Source: an uncultured Trueperaceae bacterium (GTDB lineage: Bacteria > Deinococcota > Deinococci > Deinococcales > Trueperaceae). From it: a stretch of DNA of 49,782 bases. How positions within the stretch are numbered: position 1 is the first letter of the stretch; the number at the start of each line of letters is the position of its first letter. The stretch is taken from contig CAJXOA010000014.1 of assembly GCA_913057685.1 (NCBI GenBank), positions 1-49,782 on the forward strand. The letters are read 5' to 3'. The notes beneath the pieces were generated by a model. That model did not search any database. It saw nothing but the letters and a program-made list of their open reading frames with translations, and had not been told where the DNA came from. Made by a program: the position numbers and the translations under genes. This document shows positions 8,607-15,680 of this stretch, in pieces.

Positions 8607-8612
8607 AGGGTA
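8607..8612 (-). promoter_or_regulatory. Leaderless -10 box of pta
   Basis: TACCCT, 6 nt before ATG 8600. Confidence 0.6.
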
Positions 8613-8708
8613 TCGCGGGGCGCGCGACGCCGCGTCGCGCACGCCCCGACGCCCGCCCGGCGCCGGCCCCCTTCGGCGAACGTCCGGGGGGTCGCCCCCG
8701 ACGTTCGG

Positions 8709-8714
8709 TAGGCT
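8709..8714 (+). promoter_or_regulatory. Leaderless -10 box of the MFS gene
   Basis: TAGGCT, 6 nt before ATG 8721; no TTGACA-like box 17 nt upstream. Confidence 0.6.
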
Positions 8715-8720
8715 GCCGGG

Positions 8721-9974
8721 ATGCCCGCCCCGCCCGACGCCCCCCGACCCGCCAGCGACTGGCGTCGGGTGCTGGCGGTGATGTTCGTCGCGCAGCTGCT
8801 GGCCGCCGTCGGCTTCTCGACGATCTTCCCGTTCCTCCCGAACTACGTTCACGCCCTCGGGTCGCAGTGGGGGCTCAGCCTCACCTTCCTCGCCGGCGCG
8901 GTGTTCAGCGGGCAGGCGATCACGATGATGATCGCCTCGCCGTTCTGGGGGGCGGTGTCCGACCGCTTCGGCCGCAAACCGATGGTGCAACGCGCGATGT
9001 TCGGCGGGGCGGCGGTCATCTTCCTGATGGCGTTCGTGCGCAGCGCCGAGGAACTCGTGCTGCTGCGCATGCTGCAGGGCGTCCTCACCGGCGTCATCAG
9101 CGCCGCGAACGCGCTCGTCGCCTCGCAGGCGCCGCGCGAACGCAGCGGCTTCGCGCTGGGGGCGTTGCAGACCTCGCTGATGAGCGGGGTCGCCCTCGGG
9201 CCGCTGCTGGGCGGGGTGATGGCGGACGCCTTCGGCTACCGCGCGGCGCACGTCGTGACCGCCTCGCTGCTGTTGTTCGGCGGGATCCTGGTGCAGTTCG
9301 GGGTCCGCGAAGCGTTCGAGCGGCCCACCACCATGCGGCCGTTCACCGGCTTCTTCTCCGACTGGCGGCACATCCTCGCCACCCCCGGCGTGCAGGGCAC
9401 CTTCGCCGCGCGCTTCTTCGCGTGGCTGGCGCGCGGCGTGCTGGTGCCGATCCTGCCGCTGTTCGTCCCCCTCCTGCTCGCCGGGGACGGCCGCACGGCG
9501 ACCTTCACCGGCCTGGTGATCGGGGTCGCGTCGGCCACCAGCACGCTGTCGGCGTTCGGCCTCGGGCGGCTCGGCGACCGCATCGGCCACCGCACGGTGT
9601 TGATCGGCTCGAGCGCCGTGGCGGCCGCCGCCTACCTGCCGATGGCGTTCGTGGAGACCCCCGCGCAACTGCTGCTCCTCAACGCCTTCGCCGGCGTCGC
9701 GATCGGTGGGGTGATGCCGTCGCTGTCGGCGCTGCTGAACGTCGTGACGGAGCAGACCGAGGTCGGCTCGGCGTTCGGGCTGGACAACGCCGTGATCGCC
9801 GGCAGCCGCGCCGTCGCGCCGCTCGTCGGCGTCGGCCTGGCCGCCGCGTTGGGCGGCGGGGAGCTCGGCTACCGCGCGGTGTTCGTGGCCGCCGCCGCGA
9901 TGTTCGTCGCGACGATCCTCATCGCGGTGCGGCTCCGCCCCGCCGGGGCGGTGCAGCCCGCACCGGGCGACTGA
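8721..9974 (+). CDS. MFS transporter, MdtG/drug:H+ antiporter-like
   Basis: 417-aa inner-membrane protein with about 12 hydrophobic helices. The loop 2-3 signature is PFWGAVSDRFGRKPMVQR (about residues 75-95), with a related repeat in the second half (GRLGDRIGHRTVLIGSSA, about 285). ALGPLLGGVMADAFG (about 157-171) resembles the proline/glycine-rich motif C of drug exporters, and the second half contains GVMPSLSALL. The order of motifs is closest to MdtG/TetA-type exporters. Nothing in the neighbourhood names a substrate. A GC hairpin follows the stop. Confidence 0.88.
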   Translation: MPAPPDAPRPASDWRRVLAVMFVAQLLAAVGFSTIFPFLPNYVHALGSQWGLSLTFLAGAVFSGQAITMMIASPFWGAVSDRFGRKPMVQRAMFGGAAVIFLMAFVRSAEELVLLRMLQGVLTGVISAANALVASQAPRERSGFALGALQTSLMSGVALGPLLGGVMADAFGYRAAHVVTASLLLFGGILVQFGVREAFERPTTMRPFTGFFSDWRHILATPGVQGTFAARFFAWLARGVLVPILPLFVPLLLAGDGRTATFTGLVIGVASATSTLSAFGLGRLGDRIGHRTVLIGSSAVAAAAYLPMAFVETPAQLLLLNAFAGVAIGGVMPSLSALLNVVTEQTEVGSAFGLDNAVIAGSRAVAPLVGVGLAAALGGGELGYRAVFVAAAAMFVATILIAVRLRPAGAVQPAPGD

Positions 9975-9978
9975 CGGC

Positions 9979-10002
9979 CGTGCGCCGCCCCGCCGGCGCA
10001 CG
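9979..10002 (+). terminator. GC-rich hairpin after the MFS gene
   Basis: Perfect 9-bp stem CGTGCGCCG (9979-9987) with CGGCGCACG (9994-10002) and a 6-nt loop, starting 5 nt after the stop. There is no T-tract, so intrinsic termination is uncertain. Confidence 0.4.
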
Positions 10003-10028
10003 TCACCCGGTCGGCGCGCGCGACGCGC

Positions 10029-10034
10029 TACACT
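10029..10034 (+). promoter_or_regulatory. -10 box of the TPP riboswitch transcript
   Basis: TACACT. Counting 7 nt on puts the transcription start at 10041, exactly the first base of riboswitch stem P1. Confidence 0.6.
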
Positions 10035-10040
10035 GCCCCC

Positions 10041-10121
10041 GTCACCAGGGGTGCCCGCTGCGCGGGCTGAGATCACACCCTCGGAACCTGACCCCGCTCG
10101 GACGGGCGTAGGAAGCGTGAC
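10041..10121 (+). ncRNA. TPP riboswitch (THI element)
   Basis: Thiamine-pyrophosphate aptamer in the 5' leader of thiB. P1 is GTCAC (10041-10045) with GTGAC (10117-10121). P2 is GGGTG (10048-10052 region) with CACCC (10076-10080). P3 is GCCCG/CGGGC around 10053-10067. The invariant CTGAGA follows at 10067-10072, then ACCTGA at about 10086 and GCGTAGGAAGC before P1 closes. TPP binding in this class stabilises P1 and lowers expression of thiamine uptake and synthesis genes. Confidence 0.93.
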
Positions 10122-10130
10122 CGATCGATT

Positions 10131-10156
10131 CCCTTCCCTGGTGACCGGAAGGGAGA
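10131..10156 (+). promoter_or_regulatory. Ribosome-binding-site sequestering hairpin of the riboswitch
   Basis: CCCTTCC (10131-10137) pairs perfectly with GGAAGGG (10147-10153), which is the Shine-Dalgarno of thiB (ATG 10161). The loop contains GGTGAC (10140-10145), which is complementary to the P1 5' strand GTCACC (10041-10046). This suggests a translational on/off switch. Confidence 0.65.
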
Positions 10157-10160
10157 CCCC

Positions 10161-11321
10161 ATGCCCCACCCCACCCCCACCCGCCGGCCCGCGGCCCCCC
10201 GCACGCAGGCCCCGACCGCCGTCGTCGCGCGCGCCGTGCGCCGCCTCGCGGCGGCACCGGCCGCCGCCGCCCTGCTCGCCGCCCTGCTGGCGGCCCTGCT
10301 CGCCGCCCTCCCCGTCGCCGCCGCGCAGACGGTGACGCTGGTGACGCACGACTCCTTCACGCTGCCCGAAGCGCGCGTCGAAGCGTTCGAGGCGGAGACC
10401 GGCCTCGACCTGCGCCTCGTGTCCGGCGGGGACGCCGGCGCGATGGTCAACCGGGCGCTGTTGACGGCGGGCCGACCGATCGCCGACGCGCTGTTCGGCA
10501 TCGACGACGCGCTGGTCGCCCGCGAGGGCGCCCGCGAGCTGTTCGCGCCGTACGCCGCCGACGGGCTCGCCGCCGTCCCCGAAGGCCTGCGTTTCGCCGG
10601 CGACCGGCTGACGCCGATCACCGTCGGGTACGTCACCCTCAACTACGACCTGGACGCCCTCGAGGCACGCGACCTGGCGGTCCCGACCGACCTGCGGGAC
10701 CTGACCACGCCCGCCTACGCGGGGCAGACGGTCGTCACCGACCCCGCGACGTCCAGCCCCGGCCTGGCGTTCGTGTTGACGACGATCGCCCGCTTCGGGG
10801 AGGGCGGCACGTACGACTGGTTGGACTACTGGGCCGACCTGCGCGACGCGGACGTCCGCGTCACGAGCGGCTGGTCGGACGCCTACTACACCGCCTTCAC
10901 CCGCTACGGCGGCGACCGCCCCATCGTCCTGTCGTACGCCACCAGCCCCGCCGCGGAGGTGATGTTCGCCGAGACCCCGCTCGACGCCGCCCCGACCGGC
11001 AGCCTCCACTGCGACGAATGTGCCTGGCGGCAGATCGAGGCGGCGGGCGTGCTGGCGGGCGGCGACGAGGACGCCGCCGCCCGCGTCGTCGACTTCCTGC
11101 TCGCCGCCGAGACGCAGGCGGCGGTGCCCGAAGCGATGTTCGTCTACCCCGCCCGCGACGACGTGCCGCTGCCCGACGCGTTCGCCGCGTACGCGCCGGC
11201 GCCGCCGGAGGCGGCGGTCGCGACGCTGGACGCCGCGCGCATCGAGGCGAACCAGGCGCGCTGGCTGGAGCAGTGGACGCAGGTCGTGCAGCGCGGGCGC
11301 GCCCCGGACGAGGTGCGCTGA
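10161..11321 (+). CDS. thiB: Thiamine ABC transporter substrate-binding protein
   Basis: 386-aa periplasmic binding protein (TbpA/ThiB family). A long N-terminal region with a hydrophobic Ala/Leu stretch (about residues 30-54) ends at an Ala-Ala-Gln cleavage-like site; there is no lipobox. The mature start TVTLVTHDSFTLPEARVEAF (about 57-76) and GDAGAMVNRALLTAGRPIADALFGIDD follow the ThiB pattern of a two-lobe binder. Identity is supported by the TPP riboswitch directly upstream and by thiamine pyrophosphokinase further downstream. The cognate permease is separated from it by an oppositely oriented AEC gene. Confidence 0.92.
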   Translation: MPHPTPTRRPAAPRTQAPTAVVARAVRRLAAAPAAAALLAALLAALLAALPVAAAQTVTLVTHDSFTLPEARVEAFEAETGLDLRLVSGGDAGAMVNRALLTAGRPIADALFGIDDALVAREGARELFAPYAADGLAAVPEGLRFAGDRLTPITVGYVTLNYDLDALEARDLAVPTDLRDLTTPAYAGQTVVTDPATSSPGLAFVLTTIARFGEGGTYDWLDYWADLRDADVRVTSGWSDAYYTAFTRYGGDRPIVLSYATSPAAEVMFAETPLDAAPTGSLHCDECAWRQIEAAGVLAGGDEDAAARVVDFLLAAETQAAVPEAMFVYPARDDVPLPDAFAAYAPAPPEAAVATLDAARIEANQARWLEQWTQVVQRGRAPDEVR

Positions 11322-11340
11322 CGGCCGCCGTCGCGCCCGT

Positions 11341-12249
11341 TCAGAGGAGGGGCTGCAGCAGCGTCAGGACGATCGGGAGGGTGAGCAGCGACGCGGCGGT
11401 CGTGATCGCGACCGTCTCCCCGACCGGCGCGGGGTCGCCCCCGAACTCGACCGTCATCACGAGGGTGTTCACCGCCGTCGGCATGGCGGTGAGCAGCACG
11501 AGCGCCGCCAGGTCGAGGCCGGTCAGGCCGACGAGCGTCCCGACGCCGAACCCGATGGCGGGCGCCACGAGCAGCTTCAGCGTCGCGGCGCCCCACACCC
11601 GCTTCGTGGGGCGCCAGCGTCCGGTCTTCACGAGCTGCAGGCCCAGGATCAACAGCATCACCGGGATCGCGGCGTCGGCGACGAGCTCCACCACCCGCGT
11701 CGCGGGGAGGGGCAGCGCGACGCCGGCGCGGTTGACGACCAAGCCCGCGAGCGCCGCCCACAGGACGGGGAACCCCGCGACCGTCCGCGCGATCTGCGCC
11801 GGCGTCCGCGCCGCCCCGAACAACACCGGCCCGAGGGTGTACATCAGGAGGGCGGTCGCGACGTACAGGATGACGGCGCGGTCGAGGCCGGCCTCCCCGA
11901 ACGCGAACAGCGCGACGGAGAGGTTGACGTTCGCGCCGTTGCCGAGCATCGACGTGCCCGCCATCGCCCGCCGGGCGGGCCCCGGGAGGCGCGCGCCGAA
12001 CGTCCAGGCGACCGCGAAGATCGTGGCGGCGAACGTCGCGAACCCGAGCACGATCCGCCCCACCGCGATCTCGCCGACGTCGAGGCCGGCCATCGCGCGG
12101 AACGCCAGGAACGGCAGCAGCACGTACAGGCTGGTCCGGTTGAGCGGGGGGACGTCGATGCGGAGGCGGGAGCCGGCGAGCGCGCCGAGCGCGACGACGG
12201 CGAACACGGGCACGACGACGTCGATGAGGACGGAGAGCGAGGCGAGCAC
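11341..12249 (-). CDS. AEC family transporter (auxin efflux carrier/malonate permease-like)
   Basis: 302-aa inner-membrane carrier with about ten hydrophobic helices in two five-helix repeats. The N-terminal repeat carries LNRTSLYVLLPFLAFRAM, the middle has MLGNGANVNLSVALFAFG, and the second half has AAIPVMLLILGLQL and TAMPTAVNTLVM. These are the conserved helix-break motifs of the AEC/BART group, which move organic anions such as malate or auxin-like acids. GTG 12249 has TAGGAT 5 nt upstream. It lies in reverse orientation between thiB and thiP, converging on thiB with only 19 bp between stops. A role in export or uptake of a thiamine-related compound is conceivable but unsupported by the sequence itself. 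Confidence 0.85.
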   Translation of the reverse strand: MLASLSVLIDVVVPVFAVVALGALAGSRLRIDVPPLNRTSLYVLLPFLAFRAMAGLDVGEIAVGRIVLGFATFAATIFAVAWTFGARLPGPARRAMAGTSMLGNGANVNLSVALFAFGEAGLDRAVILYVATALLMYTLGPVLFGAARTPAQIARTVAGFPVLWAALAGLVVNRAGVALPLPATRVVELVADAAIPVMLLILGLQLVKTGRWRPTKRVWGAATLKLLVAPAIGFGVGTLVGLTGLDLAALVLLTAMPTAVNTLVMTVEFGGDPAPVGETVAITTAASLLTLPIVLTLLQPLL

Positions 12250-12254
12250 GCGGC

Positions 12255-12260
12255 ATCCTA
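12255..12260 (-). promoter_or_regulatory. Leaderless -10 box of the AEC gene
   Basis: TAGGAT, 5 nt before GTG 12249. Confidence 0.5.
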
Positions 12261-12270
12261 CCCACCGCCT

Positions 12271-12286
12271 CGGGACGCCCGTCCCG
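12271..12286. repeat. 16-bp inverted repeat between the AEC gene and thiP
   Basis: CGGGACG-CC-CGTCCCG, perfect 7-bp arms with a 2-bp centre, in the 54-bp divergent gap. It may be an operator shared by the two genes; no known regulator is implied. Confidence 0.45.
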
Positions 12287-12303
12287 CGCGCCGGGGGGCG
12301 GCG

Positions 12304-13899
12304 GTGAGGGGGCGCGGCGCCCTCCATCCGGGGCACGTCGCGGCGGTCCTCGCCGCGGCGTTCCTCGCCGTCCTGCTGCTCGCGCCGCTCCTGGCGATCG
12401 TGGCGCGCGGCGTCGCCGCGGCGCCCCTCGCGGCGCTGCAGGAGATCGTGCGCGACCCGTTCTTCGCCGAGCGGTTGGGGCGGACGCTGCTGCAGGCCAC
12501 CCTGTCGACCGTCCTGACGCTCGCGGTCGGCCTCCCCGGCGCGCTGGCGTTCGCCCACTACCGCTTCCCCGGCAAGGCGGCGTTGCGGGCGTCGTTCACG
12601 GTGCCGTTCGTCATGCCGACGGTCGTCGCCGGCGCCGGCTTCCTGGCGCTCGTCGGGCCCGGCGCGCCGCTCGACGTCGGTGCGATGGACACCCTCGCGC
12701 TGGTCCTGGCGGCGCACGTGTTCTACAACCACGCCGTCGTCGTACGGATGGTCGGCGGTTTCCTCGAGGCGGCCGCGCCGCACCTGCGCGACGCCGCCGC
12801 CACCCTCGGGGCGGGGCCGCTGCGGACCGCCTGGCGGGTGACGCTGCCGCTGGCGCTGCCGGCGATCCTCGCCGCCGCCGCGCTCGTGTTCGTCTTCACC
12901 TTCACCAGCTTCGGGGTGATCGTGATCCTCGCGCCCGGCGGGACGTGGAATACCCTCGAGGTGGAGGTGTACCGCAGCGTCGCGCGGTCGCTGCAGCTCG
13001 ACGTCGCCGCCACCCTCGCCGTCGTGCAGTTGGTCGTGGCGATGGCGGTCGCGGGCGCCTACACGGCGTTGCAGGCGCGCAGCGCCGTCCCGCTGCGCAG
13101 CGGCGCGCCGCTGCCCCGCCCGGGGCGGGGCGGGGTCGCGGTGCTGGTCGCGACGCTCGCGCCGCCGCTCCTGCTGACCCTCGCGCCCCTCGCCGCGCTC
13201 GCCTGGCGCAGCGTCGTGCCGCCCGGCGCGGACGGCCCGACGCTGCTGGGGTGGCGCGCCGCCTTCGCGCCCAGCGACCTGCTGGGGGTCGCGTCGGGGG
13301 GGCAGGCCACCTGGACGTCGCTGCGCTTCGCCGGGGTGTCGGCGCTGCTGGCGACCCTCGCGGGCGGCGCCTTCGCGTACGCCGTCGTCCGCGGCGGGCA
13401 CCGGTGGCTCGACCGCGCCAGCCTGCTGCCGCTCGCGACGAGCAGCGTCACGCTGGGCCTCGGGATCCTGCTCGCCTGGCCGGCGTGGGCCGGCACGTTC
13501 GCGGGGCTCGCCGCGGCGCACGCCCTGATCGGCATGCCGTTCGTCGCCCGGGCGCTGCTGCCGTCGCTTCGGGGGATCCCCGCGTCGCGCACGGCGGCGG
13601 CGGCGGTGGCGGGGGCGGGGCCGTGGCGGCGGCTGCTGCGCGTCGATCTGCCCGCCCTCCGGCCGGCGTTGGTGGCGGGCGGCGGGTTCGCCGCCGCGGT
13701 GTCGCTCGGGGAGTTCGGGGCGGCGCTGGTGCTGACCCGCCCGGAGTGGGCGACGCTGCCGGTCGCGATCTACCAGCGGCTGGGGCGGCCCGGCGCGGAG
13801 AACTATGCTGCGGCGATGGCGATGGCGGTGACGTTGATGGTGGCGACCGGCCTGGTGATGGCGCTCCTCGACCGGCTCGGTGGGCGGGGGGAGTGGTGA
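12304..13899 (+). CDS. thiP: Thiamine ABC transporter permease (fused double domain)
   Basis: 531-aa inner-membrane permease with two BPD_transp_1 halves, as in ThiP and FbpB. Each half carries an EAA-type cytoplasmic loop: GAGPLRTAWRVTLPLALPAI (about residue 170) and GAGPWRRLLRVDLPALRPAL (about 440). The first half starts with a strong hydrophobic helix around residues 10-37 (PGHVAAVLAAAFLAVLLLAP). GTG 12304 is the only start that keeps this helix intact; no clear TANNNT box precedes it. The stop overlaps the ATPase start (GTGA), so the two are translationally coupled. The riboswitch lies 2.2 kb upstream, beyond an inverted gene. Confidence 0.9.
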   Translation: MRGRGALHPGHVAAVLAAAFLAVLLLAPLLAIVARGVAAAPLAALQEIVRDPFFAERLGRTLLQATLSTVLTLAVGLPGALAFAHYRFPGKAALRASFTVPFVMPTVVAGAGFLALVGPGAPLDVGAMDTLALVLAAHVFYNHAVVVRMVGGFLEAAAPHLRDAAATLGAGPLRTAWRVTLPLALPAILAAAALVFVFTFTSFGVIVILAPGGTWNTLEVEVYRSVARSLQLDVAATLAVVQLVVAMAVAGAYTALQARSAVPLRSGAPLPRPGRGGVAVLVATLAPPLLLTLAPLAALAWRSVVPPGADGPTLLGWRAAFAPSDLLGVASGGQATWTSLRFAGVSALLATLAGGAFAYAVVRGGHRWLDRASLLPLATSSVTLGLGILLAWPAWAGTFAGLAAAHALIGMPFVARALLPSLRGIPASRTAAAAVAGAGPWRRLLRVDLPALRPALVAGGGFAAAVSLGEFGAALVLTRPEWATLPVAIYQRLGRPGAENYAAAMAMAVTLMVATGLVMALLDRLGGRGEW

Positions 13900-14912
13900 G
13901 CGCCCCCGACCGCGACGGCGGCCCCCTGGAGGTGCGCGGCGTCGTGCGTCGCTACGGCGCGGTGACGGCGCTGGACGGCGTCGACCTCGACGTGCCGGCC
14001 GGCGCGACGGTGGCGCTGCTCGGGCCGTCGGGCTGCGGGAAGTCGACGCTGTTGCGCCTCCTCGCCGGGCTCGAGGCGCCCGACGCCGGCCGGATCACGC
14101 TGGCGGGGGAGGACCTCACGGCGGTCCCGCCCCGCCGGCGGGGGGTGGGGATGGTGTTCCAGGACTTCGCGTTGTTCCCGCACCTCGACGTCGGCGCGAA
14201 CGTCGCCTTCGCGCTGGTCGAGGCCGGCTGGTCGCGGGCGGCGCGCCGCGACCGCGTCGCGCAGCTCCTGGACCGCGTCGGCCTGGCCGGCGCGGAGCGG
14301 AGGCGCCCGCACGAGCTGTCCGGCGGGCAGCAGCAGCGCGTCGCGTTGGCGCGGGCGTTGGCGCCGCACCCGCGGACGCTGCTGCTCGACGAGCCGCTCA
14401 GCAACCTCGATCGGGCGTTGCGGCAGGACCTGGAGGGGGAACTGCGCGAGCTGCTCGCGACCCTGGACGTGCGCGCGGTGTACGTCACCCACGACCAGCA
14501 GGAGGCGTTCGCGTTGGGCGACGTCGTGGCGCTCATGCGGGCCGGCCGCATCCGCCGGGTCGGGCCGCCGGCCGCCCTCCTGGACGCCCCGGGCGACGTC
14601 TGGACCGCGTCGTTCCTGGGGGTGCGCGAGGTCCTCCCCGCGGCGGTCGGGCGGCGGTTGGGGTTCGGGGGGCCGGTGCTGCTGCGCAGCGACGCTTTGA
14701 CGCCCGACCCGGGCGGGCGGGCGTTCACCGTCGAACGCGTCGCGCCGCTCGGGGAGGAGCTCGCCTTCGACCTGCACGACCCCGATGCGGACGTGCACCT
14801 GCGCTGGGTGGGGCGACCGCGGGAGCTGCCCGCCGCCCCGCCGGGGGCCGGCGAGGTGCTGCGGTTGCGCGTCCCCGACACCGCCTGGACGCCGCTGGAG
14901 GACGCGCCGTGA
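13896..14912 (+). CDS. thiQ: ABC transporter ATP-binding protein, probably for thiamine
   Basis: 338-aa ATPase that powers ThiBP. Walker A is GPSGCGKST (about residues 43-51), the signature LSGGQQQR, Walker B LLLDEPLSNLD, and the H-loop is in VTHDQQEA. It is about 100 residues longer than typical ThiQ; the C-terminal part (about 240-338) looks like the TOBE/regulatory extension of CysA/PotA/FbpC-type ATPases. It starts at GTG 13896, overlapping the thiP stop by 4 bp, and its own stop overlaps thiN the same way. Substrate assignment rests on context; on sequence alone an Fe3+ or polyamine ATPase would also fit. Confidence 0.87.
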   Translation: MSAPDRDGGPLEVRGVVRRYGAVTALDGVDLDVPAGATVALLGPSGCGKSTLLRLLAGLEAPDAGRITLAGEDLTAVPPRRRGVGMVFQDFALFPHLDVGANVAFALVEAGWSRAARRDRVAQLLDRVGLAGAERRRPHELSGGQQQRVALARALAPHPRTLLLDEPLSNLDRALRQDLEGELRELLATLDVRAVYVTHDQQEAFALGDVVALMRAGRIRRVGPPAALLDAPGDVWTASFLGVREVLPAAVGRRLGFGGPVLLRSDALTPDPGGRAFTVERVAPLGEELAFDLHDPDADVHLRWVGRPRELPAAPPGAGEVLRLRVPDTAWTPLEDAP

Positions 14913-15556
14913 CGGCGTTGGTGTTGGCCGGCGGGTCGCTGCACGTCACGCCGCGCCTGCGCGCGGCGGTGGCGGGGGCGCGCCCGGTGATCGCCGCCGA
15001 CGGCGGCCTGCGCCACGCGCGCCCCCTGGGCGTGACGCCGGACCTGCTGGTCGGCGACCTCGATTCCGTGGCGGCCGCCGACCGGGCGGCGTGGCCCGGC
15101 CTGGCGGTGGAGGCGTTCCCGACCGACAAGGAGGCGCTCGACCTGGAGTTGGCGCTCGATGCGGCGCGGGCGCGGGGGGCGTCGCGCACCCTCGTCGTGG
15201 GGGCGTTCGGGGGGCGCTTGGATCAGTCGCTCGCCGCGGCGCAGATCGCGGCGCGGCGGGCGGAGGACGGCGCCGACCTGGCGCTGCTCGACGGCGTGCA
15301 GGACGTGCACCCGGTGGCGGCGGGCGGGTCGTTGGCGTTGGCGCTGCCGGCCGGGACGACGTTCAGTCTGCTGGCCGGCGGCGACGCGGCGCGCGTGCGG
15401 GTGCGCGGGGCGCGCTACCCGCTCGACGACGCGACGCTGCCGCGCGGGGTGGGGCGGGGCGTGTCGAACGTCGCGACCGGGGGTGGGACGCGCGTCGACG
15501 TGTCGGCCGGGGTGGTGCTGGTGATCGTGGCGTACGACGGCGCATCGGTGGGGTAG
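14909..15556 (+). CDS. thiN: Thiamine pyrophosphokinase
   Basis: 215-aa cytoplasmic enzyme converting thiamine plus ATP to thiamine pyrophosphate plus AMP. The catalytic N-domain shows VIAADGGLRHA, DLLVGDLDSV, DKEALDLELAL (acidic Mg2+/ATP site) and GAFGGRLDQSLA. The C-terminal beta-domain ends with the thiamine-binding GVSNVAT. GTG 14909 overlaps the ATPase stop (GTGA). Together with ThiBPQ it completes a salvage route from external thiamine to the cofactor. The TPP produced would be used by SucA, encoded 25 kb away in this window, and would also be the riboswitch ligand. Confidence 0.94.
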   Translation: MTALVLAGGSLHVTPRLRAAVAGARPVIAADGGLRHARPLGVTPDLLVGDLDSVAAADRAAWPGLAVEAFPTDKEALDLELALDAARARGASRTLVVGAFGGRLDQSLAAAQIAARRAEDGADLALLDGVQDVHPVAAGGSLALALPAGTTFSLLAGGDAARVRVRGARYPLDDATLPRGVGRGVSNVATGGGTRVDVSAGVVLVIVAYDGASVG

Positions 15557-15583
15557 CGCGCCGGGCGCGCGACGCTCGCCCCC

Positions 15584-15597
15584 TGCAAACGCTTGCA
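15584..15597. promoter_or_regulatory. LacI-family operator O1
   Basis: TGCAAACGCTTGCA, with TGCAA/TTGCA arms around ACGC, typical of LacI/MalR/CcpA-type half sites. It overlaps the putative -35 box TTGCAT (15593-15598). Confidence 0.8.
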
Positions 15598-15621
15598 TTC
15601 CGGGCGCCGGTGCGCCATAGT
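15593..15621 (+). promoter_or_regulatory. Promoter of the LacI-sugar operon
   Basis: TTGCAT (15593-15598), 17-nt spacer, CATAGT (15616-15621). The predicted start is about 15628, between the two operators. Confidence 0.6.
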
Positions 15622-15637
15622 GGCCCCATCGACAGTT

Positions 15638-15651
15638 TGTAAACGCTTGCA
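15638..15651. promoter_or_regulatory. LacI-family operator O2
   Basis: TGTAAACGCTTGCA, 13 of 14 bases identical to O1, with its start 54 bp further on (about five helical turns). It lies just downstream of the predicted transcription start, so a bound repressor would block initiation or elongation. Confidence 0.8.
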
Positions 15652-15680
15652 GTCGTCCCCCGTCGGACGCCAGGAGGCCC

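Noticed and set aside
3978-8711. Very long plus-strand open frame antisense to the HAD, mutS2 and pta genes
   Set aside because: Encodes Arg/His/Leu-rich low-complexity sequence with no domain; an artefact of high GC opposite well-identified genes. The same applies to other long antisense frames in the window.
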